Below are positions 47,301 to 59,659 of a DNA stretch of 64,000 nt, one piece after another. The translations under genes were made by a program, and so were the position numbers. Each line of letters starts with the position of its first letter. The stretch's first letter is position 1. Source of the DNA: Chrysoperla carnea (lineage: Eukaryota; Arthropoda; Insecta; Neuroptera; Chrysopidae); assembly GCF_905475395.1 (NCBI RefSeq), contig NC_058342.1, forward strand, positions 20,990,640-21,054,639. The letters are read 5' to 3'. Below the pieces are notes generated by a model, which was not told the origin of the DNA, ran no database searches, and saw only the letters and a list, made by a program, of their open reading frames with translations.

Positions 47301-47954
47301 ATAGCATACATACTTTCATATTTTTAGCTAATTTTCGAACATTAGGTATCGCCAATATTTCCTGTTCTATAGTCGACGAAGATGGCGTAGAGAAAGTTGT
47401 TGTTGATTGACTAGATAACGATTGTGGTAATTCTGATGCAACTTGTTGATCATTCACTGAAGATGATGTAACTTGTTGCGTACTTTCATTATCAGTATCA
47501 ATCTGAATTAACGTATCACCAACCAAAACCATATCGTCAATTCCATGACATATCTTTTGGACAACCCCATCATAACGACTTGTTATTGTAACTGAGGCTT
47601 TATCACTTTGTACTTCACAAATATTATCAAATTGTGATATTTTATCACCTTCTTTAATGAACCTTAAAATTTAACTCAATTAATAAAAAAATTTATGAAT
47701 TTAACTTAATTAACCTTACCATTCTTTGATTTGTACTTCACGGATACCTTCACCGATATCACTTAGTTTAAACGGTACAATCGCATTATTTGAACAACTT
47801 GTTTGAAAAAATTTGTTTTTTAATAAATTCTATAAAATTATTAATTAATTAATAATTAATTTTAGGCAATTATTTTGTTCACCATACTTACAGATTTTAT
47901 AAAAAATTGATTTGATCTAGTAAATATTGATTTGCCGATTGTAATCAGTGCCAT
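44330..47954 (-). CDS. Dbt: Branched-chain alpha-keto acid dehydrogenase E2, mitochondrial
   Basis: Six exons on the minus strand: 47954-47892, 47829-47720, 47662-47314, 46757-46590, 45852-45355 and 44494-44330, giving 450 residues (human DBT 482). A basic amphipathic N-terminus ([13 protein letters not shown]...) fits a mitochondrial targeting peptide. Next comes the lipoyl domain ([25 protein letters not shown]; lipoyl Lys near residue 79), a Ser/Thr-rich linker, the peripheral subunit-binding domain (VRKLAKN...[14 protein letters not shown]), and the catalytic acyltransferase domain ending in ADHRIIDG with His 421 and Asp 425. It transfers the branched acyl group to CoA in valine, leucine and isoleucine breakdown. 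Its 3' end faces that of the DDHD gene, 229 bases away. One intron holds a LINE fragment and another a MITE. Confidence 0.95.
44585..44983. mobile_element. Family-3 MITE, long copy in a Dbt intron
   Basis: GAAGTTTACTCCTTGA on the left and an inverted AGAGTAAACTC on the right bound about 400 bp. The interior has two direct copies of a 'gtttcaaacaata' block, as in 52477-52780. The TIRs have diverged from the perfect form seen at 33177-33400. Confidence 0.7.
45883..46506 (+). mobile_element. LINE 3' fragment E
   Basis: It lies in the Dbt intron between exons 4 and 5, antisense to Dbt. It begins with RNase H wording ('cagactgatctgggtaccgg'), continues through 'cccatcttgattactgggac' and 'ggtttctgatgatccc', and ends 'ttgcggtacccctcttattt' plus ATT repeats, the family 3' end. 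Compared with fragment A it has several internal deletions. Confidence 0.85.
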
Positions 47955-50579
47955 ATTTCTAAGTAAGTTTTAAAGTTTTGTAAATGTTATTTTTAAAATA
48001 TTCATTAGGCCATGAGTTAACTTATTATTTTGTTGATAATAATTATTTAAATTTATGATTATAAAAGTTTTAAAATAAACAATAATAAGAACAGTACAAC
48101 CTCTTTATGGTTATTTAAATTTTGATAAGAATTATAAATAGTAGGAGAAGTTTTTCTTTTTTTATTATCAATAAGCGGGGGAACATCTTTGATAAACAAA
48201 TTTTAATTTTGGATTTTTTTGAAGAAGAGATGATTGCTTATTTATAACTTGGAAATCTTGTGATTTGAAAATAACATTCATACAAAAGATTAGTAATTTC
48301 AGAAAATTCGGAATTCGAATCCGAATAAATCCGGAGATTATATCCGTTTTTTTGGTTTCTCTCTTTTAGCCTTCCTAAATCTACAAAGGGATCCTTCTCC
48401 TGAAAATTAGACTAGATTGTGATACAAAATAATAAAAGTTTATTAGTTTACTGATATAGTCTCTGATTATTGCTTGTGATATAATCATTGACATAATAAG
48501 TTACATAGACTGATTATCAAACGATTTTAAACAACATCTGAGGTAATTGCTTAGGTCAAATCCATTGTAGATTCGTAAGAAAAAATGTAAAGTGTTACGT
48601 GATAGGAATTTTTTTAAGTCAAATAGGGAAAATTTTAGTGATATCATGATGTGATATGAAAATTTGACATTCAAATGTATATTTTTTTAAATAAATGTCT
48701 CTATATTCTTTTGATAAATGTATTTTTTTGATAAATTAAAGATTTCCACAGCTGACCTAAACATTTACATCAGATAATGGCACGCTTCACACTGTACGGA
48801 AAAATAGGCGATGCCTAGTCTTTGTATGCATACTATAAAGTCAATGATTTTATCTATGCTCATTATCTACCTATTTGAAACCTAATTATAATGTAGCAGA
48901 AATTTTACTAAAATTTAGAAAATTTAATAATGACGAAGATTCTCTGTACTTACTGGATGGTCAGAAATTTAAATATTTATTGCACACAAACAAAAAGATT
49001 CACTTTTTGTCATCACTTTTACGGTATTTTCATATTCTGTTAAAAAATACGGGAAAAAAATTTCATGAATCTTGTCTATGTACCAGAGAGTGAGAGAGTA
49101 TTATACAACTTTATACTCTGTCCCTACTTTTCCTATGTCTATCATGTATTGCATGGTCTGTTCTGGAACACCAATTTTTTAACATAGAGATTGTATTCCT
49201 TATCTTTACATTCCATAATAATGAGCTTGTACAAAAAAAAAAGATCCCTGAAGGTAAAATATTCGCTCATTGTTTTAAGTGAACCATTAAAGCCCATGTA
49301 TTATATTTATCGACAGTTGGCGATGTAAAAGCTATTTCGTGTTTCGTAGAAAAAATATTAATTTTACTGCTTATGATTTATGGTTAGACAAATTTCGATG
49401 TAAAATTTCTTTTTTGTTAGTTTTCACGGGCTGGTTGTTTTATTTTTTTTTTGTTGACTTTTAATAATATTATAACACATTTTGATAGGCGTATAATTTA
49501 AAGTCAGTTTTTATGACGATATTCAAATATGTTGTTACGGGTAAAATGATCTCCTTTATATATAGGTTAAAATGATCCCTATTTTGCGTGTAAAATTATA
49601 ATAGGTGAAAATGATCCCCCATCATGTGTCGCGGGTCATGAATGTCTTGATTTAGATGATTTAACCAGTAATTTTTTTGTGTTTTTACCAATCGTTGATG
49701 CAATAGTAAAAGAAAAATTAATAATGTATATGAACTGAAAAAAACACAATGAAATTCTTTAACCCTACTTTTCTTACAAGGTAGGTAAAACGATTCCTTT
49801 TGAGAAATATTGAAGTTTTAAAAATTTGAACAAATCAAACGAAATTGAAATGGCAATATTGCAACACTTGAATAAAGAAACCAAAAATATTTCGACGTTA
49901 TCTCGAACAGTTTGCATTTTGGTACACTCTTCCCTAGATGTTTATTTTAAAAGTATATCTGTTATTTCTAGAATTATGCTTCTGAGACAACCTATAGAAT
50001 TATATGATAATGATAAGAGAATATGAATTAATTAATATAAATAATACTGATAATATAGTAATGAACTAACTACATTAATACATAGTTTTAATGCTACAAG
50101 TAATTAAGTGTGACCAGCTTTGTTAAACTTATTTGTCATTTTCTCCTACATTTTTCCGAACAAAGTATATAATATCCTCATGTATATAATTTTTCCTACT
50201 AATATAAAATTCCAGAATTGTGACTATGACAAATCAGTAAGTTTAAAACGTTTCTTGAGATCTTTTAAAATAAGTAAATTTTTTGGAAAGTAATTTAGTT
50301 TTATGTTAGTAGTACGTATCTGGTAAGTTCAATTACTTCAATTTTAAAGTTTCTAACACAATTCGGTGTTATATTCTTTTTTTAACACAAGGGGGAGCAG
50401 GTAGGGAGCAGCTGCCCCCTCTCTAGAGATTCACAAAAATGATTCAAAGCACCCACTTGCTTTTAAAAAAGTAAAATTCTACTGAATTCAAAATTTCAGT
50501 TGTTGTTACAAATTTTCAACTATCTTTTATATTTTTTGAGAAAAAGGCAACTCAATTTTTGCCCTAATTTAGACTCTCA
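47955..50579. other. Upstream of Dbt, gene-poor
   Basis: The Dbt promoter should lie in the first few hundred bases; no element could be assigned. The rest is AT-rich with isolated short frames (48875, 49826) lacking domain or splice support. Confidence 0.5.
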
Positions 50580-50733
50580 TCGTGTTAACGGACAGACAAA
50601 AGTAAATGGACTAATTAGGTTAATTTTATGAATACTTACCTATATCCAAATTTTGTTTATAGCATCAATATTTCTAATCGTTACAAACTTGGGATTAAAC
50701 TTATTACACTTTGATATATTTCATATATATGGG
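50580..50733 (-). mobile_element. Family-1 element, truncated left end
   Basis: It reads in reverse the family-1 left end: 'atcgttacaaacttgggatt', 'ggactaattaggt', then 'tatatttcatatatat'. About 150 bp survive and neither a right end nor the perfect TIR is present. Beyond it, near 51045, 'tttatttactagtgttcgcc' resembles another widely dispersed insect repeat start. Confidence 0.65.
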
Positions 50734-51370
50734 GAACAAAAACTAAATAAAATTATTTTTGACAACAAGTTTTTAGGAAAAGGGCGCTCATACGATGAAA
50801 GGAGGGCGCGAATAGTAGAACCTCCACACGAAAACACAAAAAAAAGTCCATGGTTCTCAGAAGTATACATCCGGATTCCAGTGTCTGTGCCCCCCCCCCA
50901 AATTTTACTTTAGATCCACGCCTGATTCTCTATAAAGTAACTTGCACCTCTCTTTGCCATCAGCTAGAGTGCAAGCAAAGTACAAACACACGTTTACTTT
51001 TGTAATTTTCGTGAGCGAAGCAACTTACATTTTACAGGTTTATTTATTTACTAGTGTTCGCCCCATGGTTTTATCCATGTGGAACTATACATTGTGCAAA
51101 ATTCTGATTAGGGCGTCAAATATTATGTAAACATCTCCTTCGTTATCAATCTAATTTGGCCAATTTTCGGATGGCTGTGACCACAACCTTTTTTGAGAGT
51201 TGAATCCACGCCTGGTAAAACACAGAGGGAAGGGAGAAAGTATCAACTCATATGAAATAAAAATAATCACAATAATATATATAATGAAAGTAATTACATT
51301 ATTATTAATTTTTTTTTGTTATAACAAACTAAACTACAATATTATTAATTCATTTGTTTTGTTGTTGTTT

Positions 51371-51400
51371 TTAATTAATTAATTAATTAATTAATTAATC
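51371..51400. repeat. (TTAA)n microsatellite in an extremely AT-rich block
   Basis: An uninterrupted run of TTAA/AATT units of about 29 bases. It opens a block (51371-51840) that is almost entirely A and T and has no coding frame. Confidence 0.9.
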
Positions 51401-52476
51401 ATATATTAATTAATATAGTATGCATTCTTTGAATAATTAATCAAAATCATTAATATTGGGTATTGATTATTAAATCATCTACATATTATAACTATATAAT
51501 ATTTATTAATATAAAATATATTACTATTTATTATTAATTAATATAAATAAATAATTAATATATAAGAAATGAAAATAATGAAATTAATAAATTAGTAAAA
51601 AAAATTGATTTTATATATTGAAAAATATATGAGTTGCAAAAATAAGTAAATAAATTGTTTGCGTATGAAATATAGGACGGAATTATTATAATTATTTATT
51701 TATTAATTGTAATTAATTAGTATTAATAGTAATATATTTATATTAATTAGTAAATGATGTTATTTATTGATAATAATTAGTAGTAAATTAAATTAGCTGA
51801 TGATTGACTAGTACAATTATTATATAGGCGAAAAAATAAAAGCTATGGGAGACGCTTTGGATGGTTATGCTAACGATTTTGACTTCTGAGATAATAAAAA
51901 GCCAAAATCCTCGAATTATTTCGAGAAAAAAGATGGAAACAAGTTGCTGGTTCAGCAAGTTGAAGATATGAGAATTATGTTACTGGCAAGATCTGTCCTA
52001 AAATAAACGCGACATCTCTCTATTCACCGCCCCGCTTTGCTTGTATCTGTATCATTTTCGAAATAATTTTTCGAACTAAAGTAAGTCACAATGGAATGCA
52101 CATTTAAAACGTAAAAAAATACCTTTTTAATTGATTCAATCTAACCTAATTTTGAATATGTAATTTTACATAAATATCCAAGTCTTTTTTTACTCGGTAG
52201 ATAAGTTTTTAGAAAGGTCGAGACTAATTATCTTCTCTAAATAATTTGCCAAAAATATCAATAACACCCTGATATGGATGCCGAATCCAAAAATCACTTC
52301 AAGGAAAGCTAAATTGCCTTCAAATGTCTGAAATGAGTATAGAATTCGTGTTAAAAAGAGTGCGATTTCTAAACATTGACTTTGTTTACTTGTGTAATTC
52401 ACCAAATTTGCATACTTTATACATTATTGAAAAGCTGAATAAAAAAAAAATTGTGTTTCAGCTCGGACGCACGACT
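51401..52476. other. AT-rich block, no gene seen
   Basis: Simple A/T composition to about 51840, then ordinary intergenic sequence to 52476. The minus-strand frame at 52190-52405 has no recognisable feature. Confidence 0.5.
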
Positions 52477-52780
52477 GGAGTTTACTCCTTAAGTGTTGTA
52501 TAGTGTGCTGTGTTCTTCAGGTGATTGTCAGTTTCAAACAATAGATGCTTTGACTGTTATACGTACTATGTATAATTTATATATGGTTGCCAGAAAAGCT
52601 GTACCGGTGGGTAAAAACTACATTGTGCGCTGTGTCCGTCAAGCTATTGTCAGCTTCAAACAATAGATGCTTTGTCGACAGCACACAAGTATAAAAGTTA
52701 TATTACTAAAAAGTTATATTACTCATATTTTTTTTTACCGGACGCCTTTTATGAAAATCGAGTTTTAAGAAGTAAGCTCC
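52477..52780. mobile_element. Family-3 MITE, 304 bp
   Basis: Left end GGAGTTTACTCCTTAA (52477-52492) and right end TTAAGAAGTAAGCTCC (52765-52780) match at 14 of 16 inverted positions. The interior holds two direct copies of a block around 'tttcaaacaatagatgcttt' (about 52530 and 52650). It has no open frame. Confidence 0.8.
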
Positions 52781-53640
52781 AAAAAATTGCATACAACCAA
52801 GAACTGAAACACGTTAAAAATTGATTGTAAAAAATATATTAAAATGAGATGACTTCCTTTAGTTCGTTTGATAACCATATTGGCGCTGTAATTTTAAATT
52901 ATTCAAAACCAATGGATATATTAAAAATACTCTAAAAAATTCACTATCAATAATTCTTTTGAGTTAGTATACTCTGTATGAAGGTCTATTGAGAAAAGTT
53001 TTCACAATAGTCGCCATTTTTGTTCGTTGCATCTGATTATAATTTATATTTGGACAATATCCTACCGGGTTACCCACCGGCAACCTATACTTTTATGTTA
53101 AGGAGCATGTTTTCAACGAGATCCTGCCTTTTTTGTTTTGAGAATAAAAGAGTATATACACTGGCTTTAAATGATATTTCGCCTATATTTAAATCAAAAT
53201 TAAAATATGAATTAATATTTTTTTAATATAATAAATAAAAAAATTAAATAAATAACAAATTGGTAACATATCAAAAAAAAAACATAACAAAAAATGGAAT
53301 GTAGATTTAAAAAAAAAATTTAATAATAATTGATCACAATATTAATTATATATTTGACATCAGTGGTGGGGGCAAGAAAGTTTATTTTAGTCTTTGGAAG
53401 TTTGATTATAGCTATTTAAAAAATAAATATTTGATCTAAAACACCCTTGCAAAATAGGATCTGGTTATTTTTCTAAAAAAAATCGACTCTTAATTTTAAT
53501 GAAACTCCCTGTATATTATAATTTGGTCGATTTCTATGAAACTTATTGTATACAATGTTAGTCCCAATTCATGGATGAGAAAACAAGGTGAACCGGTATG
53601 ATGTATGCATTTTTTCTTATTTTGCGCATGAGTGGATCAA

Positions 53641-53745
53641 GCAACAACAATAGGCGCTACAGCCCGACGTGGGCCTTGGCCTCCTCCACAACTCCAGGGC
53701 GCACCCAGTGACTCGCATTGTCCTCAAATCATCCAGCACCTGGTT
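53641..53745 (-). mobile_element. Short LINE 3' end of a different family
   Basis: The segment is markedly GC-richer than its surroundings. In reverse it reads 'ccctggagttgtggaggag' then 'gcccacgtcgggctgta', translating as VEEAKAHVGL followed by a stop, a C-terminal wording I associate with RTE-like LINE frames. It is about 100 bp and followed by a T run on the plus strand. The family assignment is tentative. Confidence 0.45.
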
Positions 53746-54409
53746 AATTTTTTTTTTTTTTGAGTGGATCAAGCGATCAAGTTTTTTTTGAACATATAAA
53801 CGAAGCTCTTAAAGAATTCCACAGCAGTGTCGCATTTGCAAATGTTGAGACCCACTTTAGCAAAGTCGGGCTTAGCTTTTTCCTAGACAGTTTGATTAAA
53901 AGTATGCCTACTTCGTTTACACTTTCCCTTTATTTGCCAACTTTTTTCTTTTTTATAATCCTCATAAATCTACCAGGAGCTTCACACGAGAGTGTTGGAT
54001 GCCCTTTTTTTGGTAAATACGGCACCGTTCCTCACGATTCTTATGATTTGGGAGCGAACTGCAAAATCACTAGACCGGTAACCGGCTTAAACTTTGTAAT
54101 TAAGCGGCAATTAAGCCAGTAAAAGCAATGGACAATGGCAACCCTACCTGATTGGGGGAGCAGGGGGGAAATTTGTAATACTATATTGGGATACCAACTT
54201 TATCCATAAGGCAACCGGGTGAAGTTATAGCTTTCAATATACCTTTTCAAGAAAGACAAGCTTTTGGAGTTCATGGTTATTTCATAGATTTAAAAAAAAA
54301 AATTTTAATGCGGCGCCACGCAATGGGCGAAGTTTTAGAAAAGCCTCCACTCTATCACTCTATCCCACCACTAATATTTGAATATAAATAGGTAAATAAG
54401 TAAAAATTG
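53746..54409. other. Downstream of Klp68D, unexplained 121-codon frame
   Basis: A plus-strand frame at 53760-54122 is longer than chance for this region and moderately GC-rich, but has no domain I know. Its mid-part is one hydrophobic stretch. It may be an old transposable element remnant linked to the LINE end at 53641. Confidence 0.35.
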
Positions 54410-57400
54410 TTACTTATGATAAAAATGGTGACGTTGATATTCATTAGTAAAATGATCACTAGCTTTCGATTTCGTCGATGTATTGCTACTAGTGCTCGCA
54501 ATACTACTATTTGATGAATAATGACTATTTAACGACGCCGCCTTTTTATAATTACTATACTTTAAATTGTTGCTACTACCTCCAGTACTGCTCGTGCCGT
54601 GTGCAGACAGCGATTTACGCAACGTTGGATTATTATGCCGTTGAGTTGTATCTTTTTTCATCGCTAAATTATGTGCAATTGTATCCATTTGTGCTTGTGT
54701 TCGAGCCGAACCCGTTCCAACCGTTCCACTTTTAATTCGAATGTGATGCAAACTGTTGTTCAAGTCGTTATTCACCTGGTTATTAATCAAAGCTTGACTG
54801 TGATCTTTATCATCGATTTCTAAATCACTTTCCACTTGCATTGCTTCATCTAAAACCGCTCGAAGTGCTGGCGACACATCAGGTCGCTTATAAACAGAAG
54901 TCGTCTTTTGAGGCATGTCTAGATTTAAGTTTAATATGTTCTCCGATTTGAATCGGTAAGGGCAATCGAAGGAACGCATCTTATTAAGTGCGTACTCCGA
55001 GTAAGGTCGATCTAGTTCAGGTCTCGCTAACGGACGATGTGTTATTTTGATAACTTGATCGTTAGTGGTGTTTTGTAAATTATTTTGCTGGGTTGGTAGG
55101 ATCCACTCGTCTAAATTATCATCGTAACGTGCGTTATTCAACATATATTGCTTATCGTCGATCGGTACAAAGTTATCGATTATCATAATTTTCAATTTTA
55201 ATTCCTTAACTAATGATTCTTGTGTGATTTCCATTTCCCGACAATCTCGATTATGTTCTAACTTTAAATCACTTATTTCTTGTTTCATGTTTTGTAAACG
55301 TTGAAATAATTTTTTTAATTTACGTGATTTTAATTCGGCTTCTTGTTGTAAGTTTGAGAAACCACTACGAAATTCGATATTCGTTTCTTCCTCGAGCTCT
55401 AACATTTGTTGCATTTCTGTTTCTCGCTTTTTACGTTCTGCAATCTCATTTAATTGTTGTTCTAATTGAATTTGCTTCTCATTCATTTCATCTAGAATAT
55501 TTTTCCCACCTCGAATTAATTGGGATTCTAATGATTGTAATCGTTTTGCTAATTCGTCAGTTTTTTCGCGTTCGTATTTCAGTTGTACCTCGATATTCTC
55601 TTCGTTATTTATACTTGTCGTGGATTTATTTATATCCTCGCTAGCACCGGGTGATGGTGAAGAAGCTTCAGTTTCCTTTTTAACTTTTTTAACCTTCTTT
55701 ATAATAATCGTTTTCTCTTGTTGTTTCCGCTGTTCGATCAACAACTTTAATCGCTTGATTTCATCTTGATATTCACGAAGTTTAACATCCTTAGGATCTT
55801 CATTTTTAATCGGACGATTTTTGATTGTTTTGGCCCGATGGGCATATCGTAAAGTCGTTAACGATTCATCGTAATTATATGAAGAAGGTGAAATATTAGC
55901 GATCATAATCGTTTTCGAATTACCTCCAAGGGAATCTTGTAACAATCGTGTTAATTTCGAGTCTCGATACGGTATGTGAGGTGAATTTTCCGCTAAAGCG
56001 GAGATAACGTTTCCTAATGCTGACAAAGCACGATTAATTTTCGAAGCTTCCTTTAAACGTTCTGCTGTTGCTCCGGTTTTCGATTGTCGTTCACTACCAG
56101 CTAAATCGATTAAATTTAATTTACCTACTTTAAAAGTATCATCCGCAGTGTTGCACATTTCAATGGTAACACAGAAAATCGCATGAGAACGGGAACTATG
56201 TTCGTTCATATTGGTACACCCGACAGTCCGATTTTTGTTACCCATATTCATAACGTACAACATATCTTCAGCACTTTTACACGTGATTGTATGTAAATCG
56301 GGAATTATTACACCTTTCCCAATATATTCCCGAATTTCTAATTTATGGGTATGGTCACGTTTTAATAAATCCCTAAAAATTAATCAAAATCAATAATATT
56401 AGTGATGTTGAATTGTATAATTTTGAATCAAGAATTGATTTTCACGAATCGCAAAAAAAAAATTACAAAGCCTCTCTTTCAAGTTTCCTGGTTAGCCTTA
56501 ACATAGTTGAATAAGGTTGAAGCCTGAATATCACCGGGCATTTTACTACAAGTAATCGTAGTCCCCCGAGAAATGAGTCTATGAATGCTTCAAGGAACTG
56601 AATCGCGTGACATTGAATTACATAGTAGGACTGATCTGGGTACCGGACCACTCTGAAGTTAAAGATAATCAAGCAGCGGGCTTGTTGGCACGAACGAGGT
56701 CGTCTTAAGCGCCCCTTTCACCTGAGCCTGCCATTGCTATAGCCAGATATTCCGTAATTACACGAATCAAAGAATGACTACGACAAACCCATCTTGATTA
56801 CTGAGACTTTCCTGAAAACATGCGACAGATCGATTTATCGAAATTTCGAAAAGACGTCCAGAAGGTCACATATTTTATAAAATAATACAAGGCCTGGTAT
56901 TCACCACTTTCTATGCAGGGTATTTCAACAATTAACTCAGTTAATTGTTTATTATCACTTGTTTTTATAAACTTTAATTCTAAATGAGAAAGTCCCCTTG
57001 TGAATTAAGTTAATGAATCAATTTCTGAATTAGAATCGTTAAATTCTAAATGAATACTTACTTAATTTCTTCTAAATGAATTTCTAAGTAGCTAACAGAT
57101 ACTAAATATTCCATATCTTTGGTACGATTAATATGTGACCATATTTGTCCAAATGTTTTTGGAATGATACCAATATGCTCTGAAGATTGTTGAGTTCCCT
57201 CCATCGTGTACGTTTTACCGGTACCAGTTTGTCCATATGCAAAAACACAGCCATTAAAACCTTCTAACACAGACGTAACTAATGGACGAATTGTCGTGTC
57301 GTAAATATCTTGTTGCGTCGAGCTAAATTAACAAAAAAACAAAGCGTTAATAAAGAGTCAGTATACTTTTGGATCCATATATCCTGGGAGAGATCCCGAC

Positions 57401-59659
57401 GGAGAAGCTGTGGGTTTTCTGCTCGGCGTCTGGCCTCGACAAAATCCTTTAGCTTCATTCGATTTTAATAGCGCCTCCTATCCGAAGACGTCTCGTCTTC
57501 GGGTGACACGTTGTTCTCAAGGAGGGCACAGAGGACTCTTGGTCTAGGTGCTAGAGACCCACTTGCGGTACCTCTCTTTTGTTTTATTATTATTATTAAA
57601 CAGTTTAACTTACTTCCAATCGTAAACGGCATCATATGTAAAACTTTTTAATTGTTCGCCATGATGATTATCCTTTGGATTTTTGATTTCTATAACACCA
57701 CGTTTTGGATATACTTCCACGACATTTTTGTTCCCATTTTGAGTTTCTTTTGTGGACATTGGACGACATCGTACCACAACTTGTACTGATTCATTTAAGG
57801 AATTCTTTCGTTTCTTAATCTAAAAGATATTTTTTTTTTTTTTTTAATTTATAACTTCAGATAAGCAGGGACTTTAAGGGTGTACGAGCGCCAGGGTAAT
57901 TTTGGATAAAAGGCTTGATTTTTTTTTTTTATATATAAAGTTTGACTAAGTCTAAATCAATTCTGAAAATTTTAGGGCGAGGGTATTGTCCGCGCATACT
58001 TATTGGTTTCATAGATTTCTCCAAAACTAGTCGGTGAAAATTTAAAAAATACTATTGAAATTAAGTTAAAATCTAAATTAATTATTGAAAACAAAAAAAC
58101 CCGTTGTGTGCGATTAGTTAAGGTTGTATGAGCACGGTAGTGTGGACACAATTTAAAAAAATTATTTTTTTTCATTTTTGATGGTGAATTATGTTTTAAC
58201 TTGATAATATAAGGCGAAAATTTTTGCTATCACGCACGGAAGTCCCTACGTCGTAGGTTTAGAGTAGGAGAGAACTCATCACCCAATAAAAACCTTCCGT
58301 TGCTACAGACACGAAATGTCAAAGGAGCCTTAAAATTTTGATTAACCGAAAATTCACTTAATCAAAAAATATTTTTCTTTGAAACCGGGAATTTATGTTA
58401 TTGTTCATTGAAAACTGGAAGGAAAAAGTTTGTTATTAAAAAGATTTTGGATACCTAAAATTTAATGGGGATACAATTAAAAATAACACCGCAATCCTTT
58501 GGCACCCTGTCAATCATGAAATTTTTTATCGGATGTGAAAACCATTTATGAGCAAAATACAACATTTTCGAATTTCAGTCAAATCAAGGTAAATTTGCAC
58601 TTTAGCGACTTATAAATACTCTTAGAACTTCAAAATAAAGCATTTTTACGTAGATTACAAATCCGTCGTCGGAGCTAGTGAAAAAATAATAGCTTTTCTT
58701 TAATTAACGAAAATACCGCATTTTCCTAGAGTGTTTTTCCATTAATAAATAAGTTCGTAGATCACAGGATGAACGCAAGGGCCAAAAACACGCAGACCCG
58801 TGCTAACTCGACCCCATCAGATAAAGGCATGACCAACTCGTGGATCAGAGGATAGACACACTCATAGTGAAGATTCAAGATGCTTGAAATGCTTCAAAAT
58901 TAGACACCATAACCTCAAAATTTGAAGCATTAATTTTCCGCGACCATTTTTTGTACATTTTATAGTAACATGTTATAATTAATTAAGTAATTAACAACCT
59001 ATTTTTAATTAACTTATTGACAATAAAATTTGTAAATTTCGTTAATGAAAGAAAAATTGTTAAATTTTCACTAGCTAGACAACGAATTCGTAATCTACGT
59101 AAAAAATGCTTTAATTTAGCTTTACCCTGACGTTCTATGAGCTTTAAAGGAAAGTCGCTAATGTTCATATTTCATAAATCAAAAATTTAGTAGATTTATC
59201 TAATAGAAATTTAATACTGTTTTTATTTAGGAATTGTCGGGATAAATACATGAATTACACAACAATCACTTGTTACACCCTGTCAATTATGAAATTTATA
59301 CACAGATGAAAGTAATTAACCAAAAATTTCCTGCTTGTTCTAGAAAATAGACATAATTGAATATTAAAGCGATTTTAGATATCTAAAATTCATTAAATTT
59401 ATCTAAAAGGATTAAAATTATTGTTTATATACAGGAATAATCGGGATAAAAAACAGCCAATTGCACAATAATCATTTGAACACCCTGTCAAGTAATCAAG
59501 TAGAAACAAATCGAGATAGGATATATTTATTTGGTAAGGAATTTCTACTGGAGTAAAAACAGGAAACATTTAATTTAAATAAAACAAAATTCAAAAAGTT
59601 ATACTTACAATTGGTTTATGTTCTATCGTATTATTCTCACAACTCTCAACTGTTTTCAT
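54410..59659 (-). CDS. Klp68D: Kinesin-2 motor subunit, KIF3B/Klp68D orthologue
   Basis: Four exons on the minus strand: 59659-59609, 57819-57614, 57322-57062 and 56372-54410, giving 826 residues. The motor domain has [10 protein letters not shown], the P-loop GQTGTGKT (about 116-123), switch I NEHSSRSH (about 229-236), switch II DLAGSE and the [19 protein letters not shown] block. A neck and long coiled coil follow, with a [12 protein letters not shown]-type basic run. The tail shows the KIF3B and not KIF3A pattern: [16 protein letters not shown], and [11 protein letters not shown] near the KIF3B ENIVLLELDMP position. The last 100 residues are Ser/Asn-rich. As heterotrimeric kinesin-2 with KIF3A/Klp64D and KAP3 it drives anterograde intraflagellar and axonal transport. 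Two introns hold LINE fragments. The large first intron holds several repeats. Confidence 0.94.
56540..56850 (+). mobile_element. LINE 3' fragment F (RNase H region)
   Basis: It lies in the last intron of Klp68D, antisense to it. It contains 'ggactgatctgggtaccgga' (RNase H, IWVP wording), then 'cacctgagcctgccat' and 'cccatcttgattactgagac'. It stops before the family 3' end. At 56920-56970, 'tatttcaacaattaactcag' is a separate piece of the family-1 flank. Confidence 0.8.
57360..57600 (+). mobile_element. LINE 3' fragment G (family end)
   Basis: It lies in the Klp68D intron between exons 2 and 3, antisense. It has 'ctgggagagatcccgacgga', 'ccgaagacgtctcgtcttcg' and ends 'ttgcggtacctctcttttgt' with ATT repeats. 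It is the least decayed 3' end in the window and useful for the family consensus. Confidence 0.85.
57873..57990 (+). mobile_element. Family-2 TTAA element, single arm
   Basis: TTAAGGGTGTACGAGCGCCA starts the arm and 'caattctgaaaattttaggg' closes it, as in the right arm at 63745-63815 read in reverse. No matching opposite arm follows. It lies in Klp68D intron 1. Confidence 0.7.
58118..58228 (-). mobile_element. Family-2 TTAA element, single arm of the 9313 type
   Basis: TTAAGGTTGTATGAGCACGG then 'gatggtgaattatgttttaa' is the reverse complement of the right arm of the element at 9313-9652. It is truncated after about 110 bp. It lies in Klp68D intron 1. Confidence 0.7.
58631..59119. repeat. Inverted-repeat pair with about 50-bp arms
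   Basis: A left arm with 'aagcatttttacgtagatta' and 'gagctagtg' at 58631-58680 is matched in reverse at 59069-59119 ('cactagctag', 'taatctacgtaaaaaatgct'). The interior is noncoding. It lies in Klp68D intron 1 and is probably a foldback element. Confidence 0.75.
59190..59500 (+). repeat. Degenerate tandem repeat, about 190-bp unit
   Basis: Two units contain 'tttatctaa', 'aggaat.atcgggataaa', 'ttgcacaataatca' and 'caccctgtcaa' at about 59195-59295 and 59395-59490. A third, weaker relative of the unit's end lies near 58490-58520. It lies in Klp68D intron 1. Confidence 0.6.

Noticed and set aside
53760-54122. 121-codon plus-strand frame downstream of Klp68D
   Set aside because: It is longer than most random frames here, but has no recognisable family and adjoins a LINE end, so it is probably a repeat remnant.
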